From Gammaproteobacteria bacterium (GTDB taxonomy: Bacteria; Pseudomonadota; Gammaproteobacteria; Ga0077536), in NCBI GenBank assembly GCA_023257255.1, contig JALRCR010000007.1, forward strand, positions 1 to 44,556: DNA of 44,556 nucleotides. Reading direction: 5' to 3'. Of this stretch, positions 19,458 to 27,450 are shown in pieces. A program made the translations under genes and the position numbers. Every line of letters starts with the position of its first letter. Position 1 is the first letter of the stretch. The notes below the pieces were generated by a model that was not told where the DNA came from, did not search any database, and saw only the letters and a list, made by a program, of their open reading frames with translations.

Positions 19458-20044
19458 TGGCCAGAGACGTCAGACGGGGCAATGAGCGCTCGGGCGGGCG
19501 ATCGCCCGGGAGCACGATTTCGTTCATTACCGGTGTGTTGGTAGGCCTGACGGCGGCGACTGTGTATTTCAAGCTGAACGGCGCCCCGCTTGTGCCTCCC
19601 TCGCTGAGCAAAGCAGCACCGGCGGAGCAAGCCGCCGCCACAAATCCATCTGCCAAGCCCGACGCGGCGCCGGCGGCGACCGAGCCCGCGCCACCAAAAC
19701 CGACTTTCGATTTCTACAAGATTCTGCCCGGCTCCGAAGTCAAAGTACCGGATAACGAGTTGACCGAACCGCAGCCTGCGCCTGATTCAACACCAGAGCC
19801 GGCGTCTTACCTGTTGCAGGTCGGGGCTTATCAGAAGTTCGAAGAGGCCGACCAAATCAAGGCGCAGTTGGCCCTGCAGGGCATTTCTTCCACCATCCAG
19901 AAGGTGGTGAACAAGGGGCATGAGGTCTGGTACCGGGTCAATGTGGGGCCGCTCACGGGCCTGGAAGAAGTGCAAAGCATGCGGGCGCGGTTGGTCGAGG
20001 GCGGCGCAAAAGTGGTGGTCGTGAAACAGGGCGCCGGGCAATAG
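19457..20044 (+). CDS. FtsN-like SPOR-domain protein
   Basis: A 195-residue bitopic membrane protein. A basic N-terminus (MARDVRRGNERSGGRSPG) is followed by a transmembrane helix (about 21-40), a low-complexity Pro/Ala linker and a C-terminal SPOR domain (about 113-190: SYLLQVGAYQKFEEADQIKAQLALQG ... WYRVNVGPLTGLEEVQSMRARL). Gene order argS-SPOR matches the argS-ftsN neighbourhood in many Gammaproteobacteria. It is a likely divisome protein; whether it is the true FtsN or a paralogue is open. Confidence 0.85.
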   Translation: MARDVRRGNERSGGRSPGSTISFITGVLVGLTAATVYFKLNGAPLVPPSLSKAAPAEQAAATNPSAKPDAAPAATEPAPPKPTFDFYKILPGSEVKVPDNELTEPQPAPDSTPEPASYLLQVGAYQKFEEADQIKAQLALQGISSTIQKVVNKGHEVWYRVNVGPLTGLEEVQSMRARLVEGGAKVVVVKQGAGQ

Positions 20045-20465
20045 GGTCATTGCCGCTGGAAAGCCTGTTTTACGGGGTCTTTTGTGAGCCGGGGGCTTGT
20101 GTTTATGCACAATCCCGGAGCCGGTGCAGTGCAAAATGACCGTTTAGCGTAAAAAGATTAAAAATCCCAAAGATAAGCATCGTAAGCATTTGAAATATAA
20201 ATCAATAATGACAATTGATTAATTTCTGAGCATTCCGTTCAATCGCCTTGATTCACGCCCTTAGATCCCGCTCGAACGCGCGTTAACCACAGACTTATCC
20301 ACAGTTTCTGTGAATAAGTGATCTCGCACAGCTTTTTGCAGGACCACGGCAGCGATAGGTCGCCTAAGCGGCCAATCAGGCGCCAGCAATGGCGTGGAAC
20401 TGGGACGCGCGCGCTCGGCGCCCGAACGAAGCCGTGAGCCGGGTAATCTGCTGGGGACGAAGAAA
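20045..20465. other. 421-bp noncoding stretch with AT-rich island and DnaA boxes
   Basis: No credible gene on either strand. It holds a strongly AT-rich island (about 20148-20226) that stands out from the GC-rich surroundings. It also holds three perfect TTATNCACA boxes: 20103-20111 (+, TTATGCACA), 20295-20303 (+, TTATCCACA) and 20309-20317 (-, TTATTCACA). A fourth at 20283-20291 (TTAACCACA) has one mismatch. The layout looks like a DnaA-binding locus. Confidence 0.6.
20283..20317. promoter_or_regulatory. Clustered DnaA boxes
   Basis: One near-perfect box (20283-20291) and two perfect boxes in inverted orientation (20295-20303 and 20309-20317, separated by 5 bp). A further perfect box lies 170 bp to the left at 20103-20111, on the far side of the AT-rich island. 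Confidence 0.6.
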
Positions 20466-20539
20466 TGGAGCGGGTGATGGGAATCGAACCCACGCTCTCA
20501 GCTTGGGAAGCTGATGTTCTGCCATTGAACTACACCCGC
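20466..20539 (-). tRNA. tRNA-Gly (anticodon CCC), CCA encoded
   Basis: On the minus strand the cloverleaf is complete. Acceptor GCGGGTG pairs with CACCCGC, D arm is GTTC/GAAC, the anticodon stem TCAGC/GCTGA encloses loop TTCCCAA with anticodon CCC, and the T arm is GTGGG/CCCAT with loop TTCGATT. The discriminator is U and the CCA end is genomically encoded (20466-20468). Length is 74 nt including CCA. It reads GGG codons, which fits a GC-rich genome. Confidence 0.97.
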
Positions 20540-20735
20540 GAGGGGGCTGGCATTCTAGCCATACGGCGCACTGGCGGCCAAGCAGCAATGCGTAGCGTTC
20601 AGATGCGGGGGGCTCTCAGGGGATGGGTGGCGGGGTCACGCGTGCTGGCTAATAATGTGGGCAGATCCTCGGGCTGGTTGCCTTTGACCGCTTGGAATCT
20701 GGCGTCAGGCACCCGCTGCGGGAGGCCCGGTACAC

Positions 20736-20762
20736 GCGGGCCCGCTGCGCATAGCGGCCCGC
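20736..20762 (+). repeat. Hairpin in the thiS leader
   Basis: A 10-bp stem with a one-base bulge: GCGGGC paired with GCCCGC (20736-20741/20757-20762), then CGCT paired with AGCG (20743-20746/20753-20756), loop GCGCAT. It lies about 60 nt before the thiS start in the 283-bp gap 20540-20822. The conserved TPP riboswitch core sequences are not visible in that gap. AATAAT near 20651 is a possible -10 without a good -35. Confidence 0.4.
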
Positions 20763-20822
20763 CCCATTTCAAGCGGCAAGACCGGCGTCAAAGCGCCGTT
20801 GCCGCAGGCGGAGCGATTGCAC

Positions 20823-21020
20823 GTGCAGGTCATGGTCAACGGGACAGAACAGGAACTGACAGCCGACTGTTCGCTGGCAGCCCTGCTGCTTCTGCTGGAG
20901 GTGAGAGGACGCTTCGCGGTGGAAATCGACGGCGAGCTGGTGCCTCGCAGCCAGCATGCCCAGCGGCGCCTCCAGTCCGGCGAGCGCGTGGAAATTGTTC
21001 AGGCCATCGGCGGCGGCTAA
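20823..21020 (+). CDS. thiS: Sulfur carrier protein ThiS
   Basis: Ubiquitin-like carrier whose C-terminal thiocarboxylate donates sulfur to the thiazole of thiamin. The protein reads MVNGTEQEL near the N-terminus, GRFAVEIDGELVPRSQH in the middle, and ends in AIGGG with the required terminal Gly-Gly. I chose GTG 20823 because GGAG lies 9 nt upstream and the product is the usual 65 residues; TTG 20799 (73 residues) and ATG 20832 are alternatives. It is followed after 34 nt by thiG. Confidence 0.9.
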   Translation: MQVMVNGTEQELTADCSLAALLLLLEVRGRFAVEIDGELVPRSQHAQRRLQSGERVEIVQAIGGG

Positions 21021-21054
21021 GCCGCTCCCCTAGAAAATCAAGCAGGTTCTTTTA

Positions 21055-21858
21055 ATGGGCACTCCCGCACCCGCCTCCGACGACCCGTTCATCATCGCCG
21101 GCAAGCCATATGCCTCGCGCTTGCTGGTCGGCACGGGCAAATACCGCGACATGACCGAGACCCGACTGGCGATTGAGGCCAGTGGCGCCAATATCGTGAC
21201 CGTCGCCGTGCGACGAACCAATCTTGGCCAGCATCCGGGAGAACCCAATCTGCTGGAGGTCATCGATCCCGCGCACTACACGATCCTGCCAAACACCGCC
21301 GGCTGTTATGACGCTGACTCTGCTGTGCGCACCTGCCGTCTGGCGCGCGAGCTGCTCGACGACCACCGCCTGGTCAAGCTTGAAGTACTTGGCGACCAGC
21401 GCACGCTGTACCCGAACGTGATCGAAACCCTCAAAGCGGCAGAAATTCTGGTGCGCGAAGGCTTTGAGGTCATGGTGTATACCACCGACGACCCCTTGCT
21501 CGCGAAGCGCCTGGAGGAAATCGGCTGCGTGGCAGTGATGCCGCTGGCGGCGCCGATTGGCTCTGGCCTCGGCATCCAGAATCGCTACACCCTGCGCGAA
21601 ATCATCGAGCAGGCGCGCGTGCCGGTGATTGTCGACGCCGGCGTCGGTACCGCCTCTGATGCCAGCATTGCGATGGAACTGGGTTGCGACGCCGTCCTCA
21701 TGAACACCGCCATTGCCGAGGCGGGGCAGCCGATCACCATGGCGGCTGCCATGCACCATGCGGTAGTGGCCGGGCGACTGGCCTACCGGGCCGGACGCAT
21801 GCCGCGCCGGATGTACGCTTCCGCTTCTTCGCCGATCGATGGCCGATTCTTCGTCTGA
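21055..21858 (+). CDS. thiG: Thiazole synthase ThiG
   Basis: A 267-residue TIM-barrel enzyme that joins DXP, dehydroglycine and ThiS sulfur to form the thiazole phosphate of thiamin. The Schiff-base lysine is Lys108 in VKLEVLGD. Also present are GTGKYRDM near the N-terminus, [26 protein letters not shown] and [10 protein letters not shown], the phosphate-binding loops. The last 20 nt overlap the start of trmB, so thiS-thiG-trmB are one transcription unit. Confidence 0.96.
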   Translation: MGTPAPASDDPFIIAGKPYASRLLVGTGKYRDMTETRLAIEASGANIVTVAVRRTNLGQHPGEPNLLEVIDPAHYTILPNTAGCYDADSAVRTCRLARELLDDHRLVKLEVLGDQRTLYPNVIETLKAAEILVREGFEVMVYTTDDPLLAKRLEEIGCVAVMPLAAPIGSGLGIQNRYTLREIIEQARVPVIVDAGVGTASDASIAMELGCDAVLMNTAIAEAGQPITMAAAMHHAVVAGRLAYRAGRMPRRMYASASSPIDGRFFV

Positions 21859-22549
21859 GGCGCCGGCAAGCGCGGATGCCCCGCCACGCCTGCGCACGCT
21901 GCGCAGTTTTGTGCGCCGGGAAGGTCGGCTAACCGACGGGCAGCGGCGCGCTTTGGAGAGCCGGCTTGCCGCCAGGGCGTGGCCGGAGGGCGCAGTCAAC
22001 CCATGGACGATTACCGGCCGCCACGCGCCGCTCAGTCTCGAGATCGGCGCCGGCGACGGCGAGAACGTGGTGGCGCTTGCCGCCGCGCGGCCGGACGAAG
22101 ATTTCATTGCCTGTGAAGTACACGGCCCCGGGGTCGGCCATCTGTTGCTGAAGGCCGAATCCCTGCACCTCACCAACCTGTGGGTTGCCCAGCGGGACGT
22201 GAACGACGTGCTGGCCGGCTTGCCGGAGGGCGCGCTAAGTACCGTCTATATGTTTTTTCCCGACCCATGGCCGAAAGCACGGCACCACAAGCGTCGCCTG
22301 TTTCAGCCCCCCCTGTTGGCGGCGCTGGCGCGCGTGGTGGTGCGCCATGGCCACCTGTGGGCCGCCACCGACAGCGAGGACTATGCGCGCTGGATGCTCG
22401 AAGCTGCGGCGAGTGCGCCGGATTGGCGCAATCTGGCGGGCGCCGGGCGGGCCGGCCCGCGTTTGCGCCGTCGGATTGTGACCAAATTCGAACGCCGGGC
22501 GGTTAACGACGCGCGGCAGATTTTCGACTTCGGATTTTCCCGCGCCTGA
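21839..22549 (+). CDS. trmB: tRNA (guanine-N7-)-methyltransferase
   Basis: SAM-dependent enzyme forming m7G46 in the tRNA variable loop; 236 residues. The SAM-binding loop is [12 protein letters not shown] (the family usually has GFG), then [13 protein letters not shown], the signature [15 protein letters not shown], and the C-terminal [11 protein letters not shown] where the family normally has TxFExRG. These are mild deviations; the fold and catalytic FPDPWPK block are intact. It follows thiG with a 20-nt overlap, an arrangement seen in several Gammaproteobacteria. Confidence 0.93.
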   Translation: MADSSSEAPASADAPPRLRTLRSFVRREGRLTDGQRRALESRLAARAWPEGAVNPWTITGRHAPLSLEIGAGDGENVVALAAARPDEDFIACEVHGPGVGHLLLKAESLHLTNLWVAQRDVNDVLAGLPEGALSTVYMFFPDPWPKARHHKRRLFQPPLLAALARVVVRHGHLWAATDSEDYARWMLEAAASAPDWRNLAGAGRAGPRLRRRIVTKFERRAVNDARQIFDFGFSRA

Positions 22550-22552
22550 TGG

Positions 22553-23215
22553 CTAGCGCGCTTGCTGGCAGCGCTGATTCAGTTCATCCAGCCCGTTAAT
22601 CGCCGGGAAATCCGGATACTCGCGCCGGGTGCCGCTGCTGCTTGGCTGCAGGACGCCGTAGTTTTCGCTGATGCCCCAGTCGCGGGCAGCGCGCAGGACC
22701 GACAGGTTGTCGTCTACAAAAAGCGTATGGGCGGGGTCAAAGCCCAAATCTGCGTGTAGCGCATCCCAGAACGCCGCTTGCTCTTTCGGGCTGCCGTACT
22801 CATGGGAGCTGCGCAGGGCGGTGAAATAGGGCGCCATGCCGGTTCGAGCCAGCTTGAGTTGCAGACTGCGTGGGTGCGCGTTCGTCGCCAGAATGAGCGG
22901 AATTGCCCGTTGCCGTACATGCGCCAGGAAATCTGCCGTGCCGGGTCGCATGCGAATCAGCGCCGCCTGCTCCGCTTCCACTTCGTGTAGCGGGGTGTCG
23001 AAGACCCGACTCCAATGCTCAAGACAGTACCAGCGGAGGGAACCCTGCTCGCGTGCAATGGTTTGCGCCACGTGAGCGCGGGCCTCGGCGTGCGGCATAC
23101 CGGAGCGCGCTGCGAGCCGCCGCGGCAGGGCGTGGTTCCAGACCTGGTCGTCGAAGTGCAGGTCAAGCAGCGTGCCGTCCATGTCGACGATGACCGCCGA
23201 GAGGGGACTGGTCAT
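22553..23215 (-). CDS. HAD-superfamily phosphatase, GMP/IMP nucleotidase YrfG-like
   Basis: A 220-residue HAD hydrolase. The nucleophile motif is VDMDGTLLDLHFDDQVWNHALPRRLA (Asp at position 10-12), motif II is LATNAHPRSLQLKLA, and motifs III/IV are SPKEQAAFWDAL and TLFVDDNLSVLRAA. The LDLxFDxxVWxxxLP block resembles E. coli YrfG, a purine nucleotidase, which is why I suggest that activity; substrate is inferred only. It is convergent with trmB, with stops three bases apart. Confidence 0.85.
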   Translation of the reverse strand: MTSPLSAVIVDMDGTLLDLHFDDQVWNHALPRRLAARSGMPHAEARAHVAQTIAREQGSLRWYCLEHWSRVFDTPLHEVEAEQAALIRMRPGTADFLAHVRQRAIPLILATNAHPRSLQLKLARTGMAPYFTALRSSHEYGSPKEQAAFWDALHADLGFDPAHTLFVDDNLSVLRAARDWGISENYGVLQPSSSGTRREYPDFPAINGLDELNQRCQQAR

Positions 23216-23284
23216 GCGGGCAGACCAGGTCGACGACGGCGCGTTGTTGATGATCCCGGCATTGGGAACGGACGTAGGTGGGGC

Positions 23285-24214
23285 ATGAGGGCATTCTTTC
23301 AGAAGCTGGCGTTATCGGCATCCCTGCTGCTCGGGACCTTGAGCGGCAGCCCGGCAGTCTACGCGCTGGACCCTGCGCGGCTGATACCGCCTGGGCACTT
23401 CATCGACCTTGGCACGCATCGGCTCTACTACGAATGTATGGGCACCGGGCGTCCGGCGGTGCTGATTGACTACGGGATCGGCAGCAGTGCGATCGCCTGG
23501 CGCGACCTGCAGCGCCAAATCTCCCGTGAAACCACCGCCTGCGCCTATGATCGGGCGGGCTATGGCTGGAGTGATCCGGGCCCCGCGCCGCGGACCACGC
23601 AACTGGCGGCCGAGGAGATCCACGCGCTGCTAGATCAAATGCCGGTGGACGGCCCCGTTGTGCTGGTCGGCCATTCCTTCGGCGGCTTCAACACACGCTA
23701 TTTTGCGGCGCGCTGGCCCGACCGGGTTGCAGGCCTTGTGTGGCTGGACTCTTCGCATCCCGCAGAAGCTCTGGGCGCAAAGTCGAACCCTGGCAGCCGT
23801 TTGCGCAACCCCATCGACGCCTCCCGGCTCGGCGCTGAAGGCGGTGACGACGATCAGGCAATCGGGGCCTACCTCAACACGCGGCGGAAGGCCATCTTTA
23901 CGCAGATGGATGAACTTACCCACTTCGCTGACAGCGCCAGGCAGGTGCTGGAAGCGGGCGCGCTCCCGCCAGTCCCGCTGCTGGTGCTGGTGCGAGATGC
24001 CGCCAAGGGCGAGCCCAGCGAGGCGACTGAAGCCCGTTGGCACGCCAACCAGGCCACCTTGGCCGCCTTATCACCGCAGGGCAGGCTGTGGCCAGCCACG
24101 GGCAGTGGACATGATATCCACCGCGACCGACCCGACCTGGTCGTTAAGGCGGTGCACGAGGTGCTTGTCACCGTGCGTCAGCACCGCGACGTTGCCGCGG
24201 TGGCCAAGCCCTAA
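23285..24214 (+). CDS. Secreted alpha/beta hydrolase
   Basis: A 309-residue alpha/beta-hydrolase with an N-terminal signal peptide (MRAFFQKLALSASLLLGTLSG, cleavage near residue 27). The nucleophile elbow is GHSFGG with Ser131, the oxyanion region is VLIDYGIGSSAIAWRDLQ, and the catalytic His is His276 in GSGHDIHRDRPDLV. I start at ATG 23285, with AGGTGGGG just upstream, because longer versions would lose the signal peptide. It probably acts in the periplasm; the substrate is unknown. Its stop overlaps that of the Sel1 gene by four bases. Confidence 0.85.
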   Translation: MRAFFQKLALSASLLLGTLSGSPAVYALDPARLIPPGHFIDLGTHRLYYECMGTGRPAVLIDYGIGSSAIAWRDLQRQISRETTACAYDRAGYGWSDPGPAPRTTQLAAEEIHALLDQMPVDGPVVLVGHSFGGFNTRYFAARWPDRVAGLVWLDSSHPAEALGAKSNPGSRLRNPIDASRLGAEGGDDDQAIGAYLNTRRKAIFTQMDELTHFADSARQVLEAGALPPVPLLVLVRDAAKGEPSEATEARWHANQATLAALSPQGRLWPATGSGHDIHRDRPDLVVKAVHEVLVTVRQHRDVAAVAKP

Positions 24215-25299
24215 GGGGCTGGCGCGGCCGCGGCGGGTGCCGCTTCCAGGCCCAACGCTTTCAAGCGCGCCCGGGCCTTCTCCCGATTTTCGGGCGTCAG
24301 TTCTTTCATCACGGCTGCTGCGCGCTGTCCGGCCTCGTCATCGCCCTGGGCCGCACCGAGGGCATACCAGGCCTGCGCTTCCACCAAGTCCCGCTCGCCG
24401 CCCACGCCCGCGGCGTGCAGGTCGCCCAATTGCCGCTGCGCAGGCGCAAAGCCCTGCCGTGCGGCCTCAGCGACCCAGAAGCGGCCTTCTTCCGGATCGG
24501 CTTTGAGTCCGGTGCCGGTGACATACATCATGCCCAGCGCCGCCTGCGCTTCAGGCCGTCCGTTTTCCGCCAGTTTGCGAAACAGGCGGAGCGCGGCGGC
24601 TGCACGCGGTGCGTCTTCGCCGTGTTGGAGGTGGATGCGCGCCAGGACCAGCTCGGCGTCGGGGTGCGATTCGCCCAACTGCTCCAGCAGGCCCACCGCG
24701 CGGGATTCATCGGGCTGAAGCCCTTTGCCCTCCAGTAACAGCAGCGCCAGATTGAACTGGGCTTCCTTCACCCCCTGGGCCGCTGCCAGCTCAAACCAGT
24801 GGCCGGCCACGGCCGGGTTGCCGCCGCCACCGGTGCCCCGGTAATGCAGCATCCCGAGATAGAACTGTGCTTCCGGGTCGCCGAGCTGTGCCGCTCGATC
24901 CAGCCACCCGGCCGCGGTGACGCGGTCAACTGCGGTCCCGTAGCCGCGAAGAAAAATCATGCCGAGGTTGTACATGGCGCCGCGCAGTCCTTGCGCGGCT
25001 GCTTTTTCAAACCAGCCCCGGGCCGCGACCGGGTCTTTGCTGACCCCCTGCCCGCGAAGCAGGAGCACGCCCAGATTGTTCTGGGCCACCGCCTTGCCCA
25101 GCCGCGCGTCTGCCTCGAATACGGCGGCCGCGCCGGCATAATCGCCCCGCGCCAGCAACTGCGCGGCAGATGCTGCGCGGGCCGCCGGGCACACGGCGCC
25201 AAGTGCCAGCGCGAGCAGGGCCGCACGTAACCAGGGGCGCTTGTCTGATGCCGTCCGCTGCCGACATTCGACCGGCTTGTTGGGGGCGTTGCGATACAT
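24211..25299 (-). CDS. Sel1-repeat (TPR-like) periplasmic protein
   Basis: From ATG 25297-25299 the product has 362 residues: a signal peptide (WLRAALLALALGAVCPAARA), then about seven 36-residue Sel1 repeats (for example AQNNLGVLLLRGQGVSKD, AMYNLGMIFLRGYGTA, AQFYLGMLHYRGTGG), ending in an Ala/Pro-rich tail. Sel1 proteins are solenoid scaffolds for protein-protein contacts. An ATG at 25365 is possible but would put 22 residues before the signal peptide. A minus-strand TTGACA (25377-25382) with TATTAC 15 bp away would start transcription downstream of 25365, which also favours the shorter form. The partner is unknown. Confidence 0.8.
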   Translation of the reverse strand: MYRNAPNKPVECRQRTASDKRPWLRAALLALALGAVCPAARAASAAQLLARGDYAGAAAVFEADARLGKAVAQNNLGVLLLRGQGVSKDPVAARGWFEKAAAQGLRGAMYNLGMIFLRGYGTAVDRVTAAGWLDRAAQLGDPEAQFYLGMLHYRGTGGGGNPAVAGHWFELAAAQGVKEAQFNLALLLLEGKGLQPDESRAVGLLEQLGESHPDAELVLARIHLQHGEDAPRAAAALRLFRKLAENGRPEAQAALGMMYVTGTGLKADPEEGRFWVAEAARQGFAPAQRQLGDLHAAGVGGERDLVEAQAWYALGAAQGDDEAGQRAAAVMKELTPENREKARARLKALGLEAAPAAAAPAP

Positions 25300-25473
25300 T
25301 TTTTGTGGTCCGCGCAGGGAGAGCCAAGGTGGCCCGTAGACTTGTAAATGGCCCAGTAATACCATCGATTTCGCTGTGTCAAAAGGCGTTGTCCGGCCTT
25401 TCCGGGGTTCGCCCGGCGAGGTAAGACGGGCACAGCGCGAGAGACTTTTTATAACACTAAGGAGGTAGGTCAG

Positions 25474-25788
25474 ATGAAGAAAAATTCCCTCAAGCCGGTG
25501 GCCCTCGCCCTCGGTTCATCCGTCGTTCTGGCTCTCTCTGCAGCGGCCAGTGCGGCTGAAAACCCGTTCCAGATGGTGGAGTTCGGGGCCGGTGTGACGG
25601 TCGCTGGTGAGGCGGTCGACATGAAGGGCAACAAGGTCAAGATCAACGATGAAACCGGCTTCACCTACGGCGGTGATCAGCAGGGCAAGTACTCGGGCGG
25701 CAAGGTCGGCACCGGGACCAAAGACCCGGCCGTATGCGGTACGTTCGGCGGCGCGAGCTGCTCTATGCCTCATCTCGAGAAGAAGTAA
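25474..25788 (+). CDS. Small secreted two-cysteine protein, putative MNIO substrate (RiPP precursor)
   Basis: A 104-residue protein with a clear Sec signal peptide (hydrophobic core 9-25, likely cleavage after ASA near 27). It has a Gly-rich mature part of about 77 residues that contains only two cysteines, Cys88 and Cys96, in VCGTFGGASCSMPH. The Shine-Dalgarno AAGGAGG (25459-25465, 8 nt before ATG) is one of the best in the window, so high expression is likely. It directly precedes a DUF692 (MNIO) gene and a DUF2063 gene, the place of BufA or HvfA in known clusters. I do not recognise the sequence: it lacks the multiple cysteines of DUF2282 bufferins and the EGKCG repeats of HvfA. The role as modified peptide is inferred from context. 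Confidence 0.7.
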   Translation: MKKNSLKPVALALGSSVVLALSAAASAAENPFQMVEFGAGVTVAGEAVDMKGNKVKINDETGFTYGGDQQGKYSGGKVGTGTKDPAVCGTFGGASCSMPHLEKK

Positions 25789-25819
25789 GTCAACGCTTGA
25801 ATCAGCGTGAGGCCTGGAA

Positions 25820-25851
25820 CACCTTGCACGGGCATTTCCCGGTGCAAGGTG
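25820..25851 (+). promoter_or_regulatory. 13-bp hairpin between the precursor-like gene and the MNIO gene
   Basis: CACCTTGCAC (25820-25829) pairs perfectly with GTGCAAGGTG (25842-25851), extended by GGG (25830-25832) with CCC (25838-25840); G25841 is bulged and the loop is CATTT. No T-run follows. It begins 31 nt after the precursor stop and includes GTG 25842, the preferred start of the MNIO gene, in its 3' arm. Confidence 0.75.
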
Positions 25852-26678
25852 CTGGTCTGGGACTTCGGCGGGCCCATCTGGGCCCGCTTTTACGTTCAAT
25901 GCCCGACGTTGTTCAGTTCATGGAAGTTGCGCCGGAAAACTGGCTTGGTGCCGGCGGCCGTCTGGGACGCGCGTTTGAGGAAATTGCCGAACGTGTGCCG
26001 CTTGCCTGTCACGGCTTGTTGCTTAACTTGGGCGGGCCTGATCCCATCGATATCGACTTTCTGAAGCGTCTCAAACCGTTTCTCGACCGTTACAAGGTCC
26101 GTTGTTACAGCGACCATCTGGCGTTCTGCGGCGAGAGTGGGTTGCTTTACGAATTACTGCCCATTCCGTTTACGGCCGAGGCCGTGCGCCATACCGCGGG
26201 CCGAATTCGCCTCGTGCAGGATGTGTTGGAGCGGCCAATCGCGATCGAAAATGCCTCCTACTACTGTGTGCTGGCGCAGGACCTGTCTGAAGCGGAGTTC
26301 GTCAATGCGGTGCTCGCCGAGGCCGATTGCCGCCTGTTGCTCGACATTAACAACGTCTACGTCAACAGCCAGAACCATGGCTACGACCCGCTGAGCTTCC
26401 TGCGCACGTTGCGGGCTGAGCGCATCGTCTATGCCCACATCGCCGGCCATCTGCGGCCTGAAGAAGGGCTGATTATCGACACGCATGGCACCCCGGTGGT
26501 CGACCCGGTATGGCAACTGCTGGCACAGGCCTTCGATTTATTTGGCGTGTTTCCCTGCTTGTTGGAGCGCGACGAGCACATTCCGCCGCTCGAAGACCTG
26601 CTGCCCGAGGTCGAACATATCGCGAGCCTGCAGCGCCAACAGCTTGCCGGTGACCAAGCCGTAGTTCGTCATGCCTGA
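25842..26678 (+). CDS. bufB: MNIO-family (DUF692) multinuclear non-heme iron oxidative enzyme
   Basis: TIM-barrel enzyme of the DUF692/MNIO family, whose known members oxidise cysteine or other residues in ribosomal peptides. Ligand-bearing motifs are present in order: FMEVAPENW, ACHGLLLNLGG, YSDHLAFCG, AIENASYY, LLLDINNVYVNSQNHGYDP, YAHIAGH, IDTHGTPV and LLERDEHIPPLEDLL. Start choice is uncertain: GTG 25842 gives 278 residues, the usual length, beginning at QGAGLGLRRAHL; TTG 25797 would add 15 residues and ATG 25734 would overlap the precursor gene by 55 nt. The gene overlaps its DUF2063 partner by 8 nt. Naming follows the BufB/HvfB class; the actual substrate here is unknown. Confidence 0.88.
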   Translation: MQGAGLGLRRAHLGPLLRSMPDVVQFMEVAPENWLGAGGRLGRAFEEIAERVPLACHGLLLNLGGPDPIDIDFLKRLKPFLDRYKVRCYSDHLAFCGESGLLYELLPIPFTAEAVRHTAGRIRLVQDVLERPIAIENASYYCVLAQDLSEAEFVNAVLAEADCRLLLDINNVYVNSQNHGYDPLSFLRTLRAERIVYAHIAGHLRPEEGLIIDTHGTPVVDPVWQLLAQAFDLFGVFPCLLERDEHIPPLEDLLPEVEHIASLQRQQLAGDQAVVRHA

Positions 26679-27450
26679 GCCGGAGTTCATCCAGCTACAG
26701 CGGGCATTCACCCGTCATTTGCGGGATCCGGCGCGGGTGCCCGCGCCAGCGCTGCCCGAGGCCGGACTGGAGATTTACCGCCATGCGGTGTTCTTCAACA
26801 TCGACCGGTTTATGCGAGACAACTTTCCGCGCGTGGCTGAGGTGCTGGCGCCAGCGGTCTGGACGGCGCTGATCCGTGACTATCTGGTCAGGCACCAGTC
26901 ACACACCCCGCTGTTCGTGGAACTTCTGGATGAGTTTCTGGCCTACCTGCGGCATGAGCGTACCGTCGCCGAAGATCCCCCCTGGCTGTTTGAGTTGGCC
27001 CACTTTGACTGGCTCGAAAACGCGCTCGCCAGTGATGAACGGGTGGTCGAGCGGCCGAGCGCTGCGCCACCCGCAGACCTGCTGGCCCACCCCCTCAGGC
27101 TCAATCCGGTCCATCGGCTCGAGCACTATGAGTACCCGGTACACGCCATTGCCCCGGCGTTCATGCCGGCCGGGCGCCCGCCGCGGCCGACCCGGCTGCT
27201 GGCCTTTCGCGACCTTGCCGGCGAATTTGCGGTCCTCGATCTCAACGAGGTTACGGTCGAGCTTTTCGAAGGCGTGGCCGGCGGCCGCCCGGCGCGCGCC
27301 GTACTGGCGGACATTGCCCTGCGGCTGGCCCATCCGGAGCCGGCCAAGGTCGAGTCGGGCGGCTCGGACATCCTGCAGCGATGGTGGGCGCTCGGACTGG
27401 TGGTCGGCGCCCTCGACGGGGAGGCTACGACGAGCGGAAAAAACCCATGA
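26671..27450 (+). CDS. bufC: DUF2063 partner protein (BufC/HvfC-like)
   Basis: A 259-residue protein with an N-terminal DUF2063 domain (about 5-100: FIQLQRAFTRHLRD ... LEIYRHAVFFNIDRFMRDNFPRVAEVLA ... YLVRHQSHTPLFVELLDEFLAYL), then a C-terminal domain (HRLEHYEYPVHAI, FRDLAGEFAVLDLNEVTVELFEGVAGG) of the sort that binds precursor peptide or enzyme in MNIO systems. It overlaps the MNIO gene by 8 nt, indicating a stable pair. The DoxX-like membrane protein (BufD/HvfD) often found next is missing; the following gene is an acyltransferase. Confidence 0.85.
   Translation: MPEPEFIQLQRAFTRHLRDPARVPAPALPEAGLEIYRHAVFFNIDRFMRDNFPRVAEVLAPAVWTALIRDYLVRHQSHTPLFVELLDEFLAYLRHERTVAEDPPWLFELAHFDWLENALASDERVVERPSAAPPADLLAHPLRLNPVHRLEHYEYPVHAIAPAFMPAGRPPRPTRLLAFRDLAGEFAVLDLNEVTVELFEGVAGGRPARAVLADIALRLAHPEPAKVESGGSDILQRWWALGLVVGALDGEATTSGKNP

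Noticed and set aside
20239..20493. Short minus-strand frame reaching into the tRNA-Gly gene
   Set aside because: Its N-terminal GSIPITRS is the translation of the tRNA sequence, a well-known false gene pattern; the rest covers the DnaA-box region.
20540..20660. CTCTCAG and similar strings as part of a TPP aptamer
   Set aside because: Only a short CTGAGA-like match on the wrong strand; the second conserved half of the aptamer is absent.
21052..22176. 374-codon minus-strand frame over thiG and trmB
   Set aside because: Antisense to two well-identified genes; composition is that of a shadow frame.
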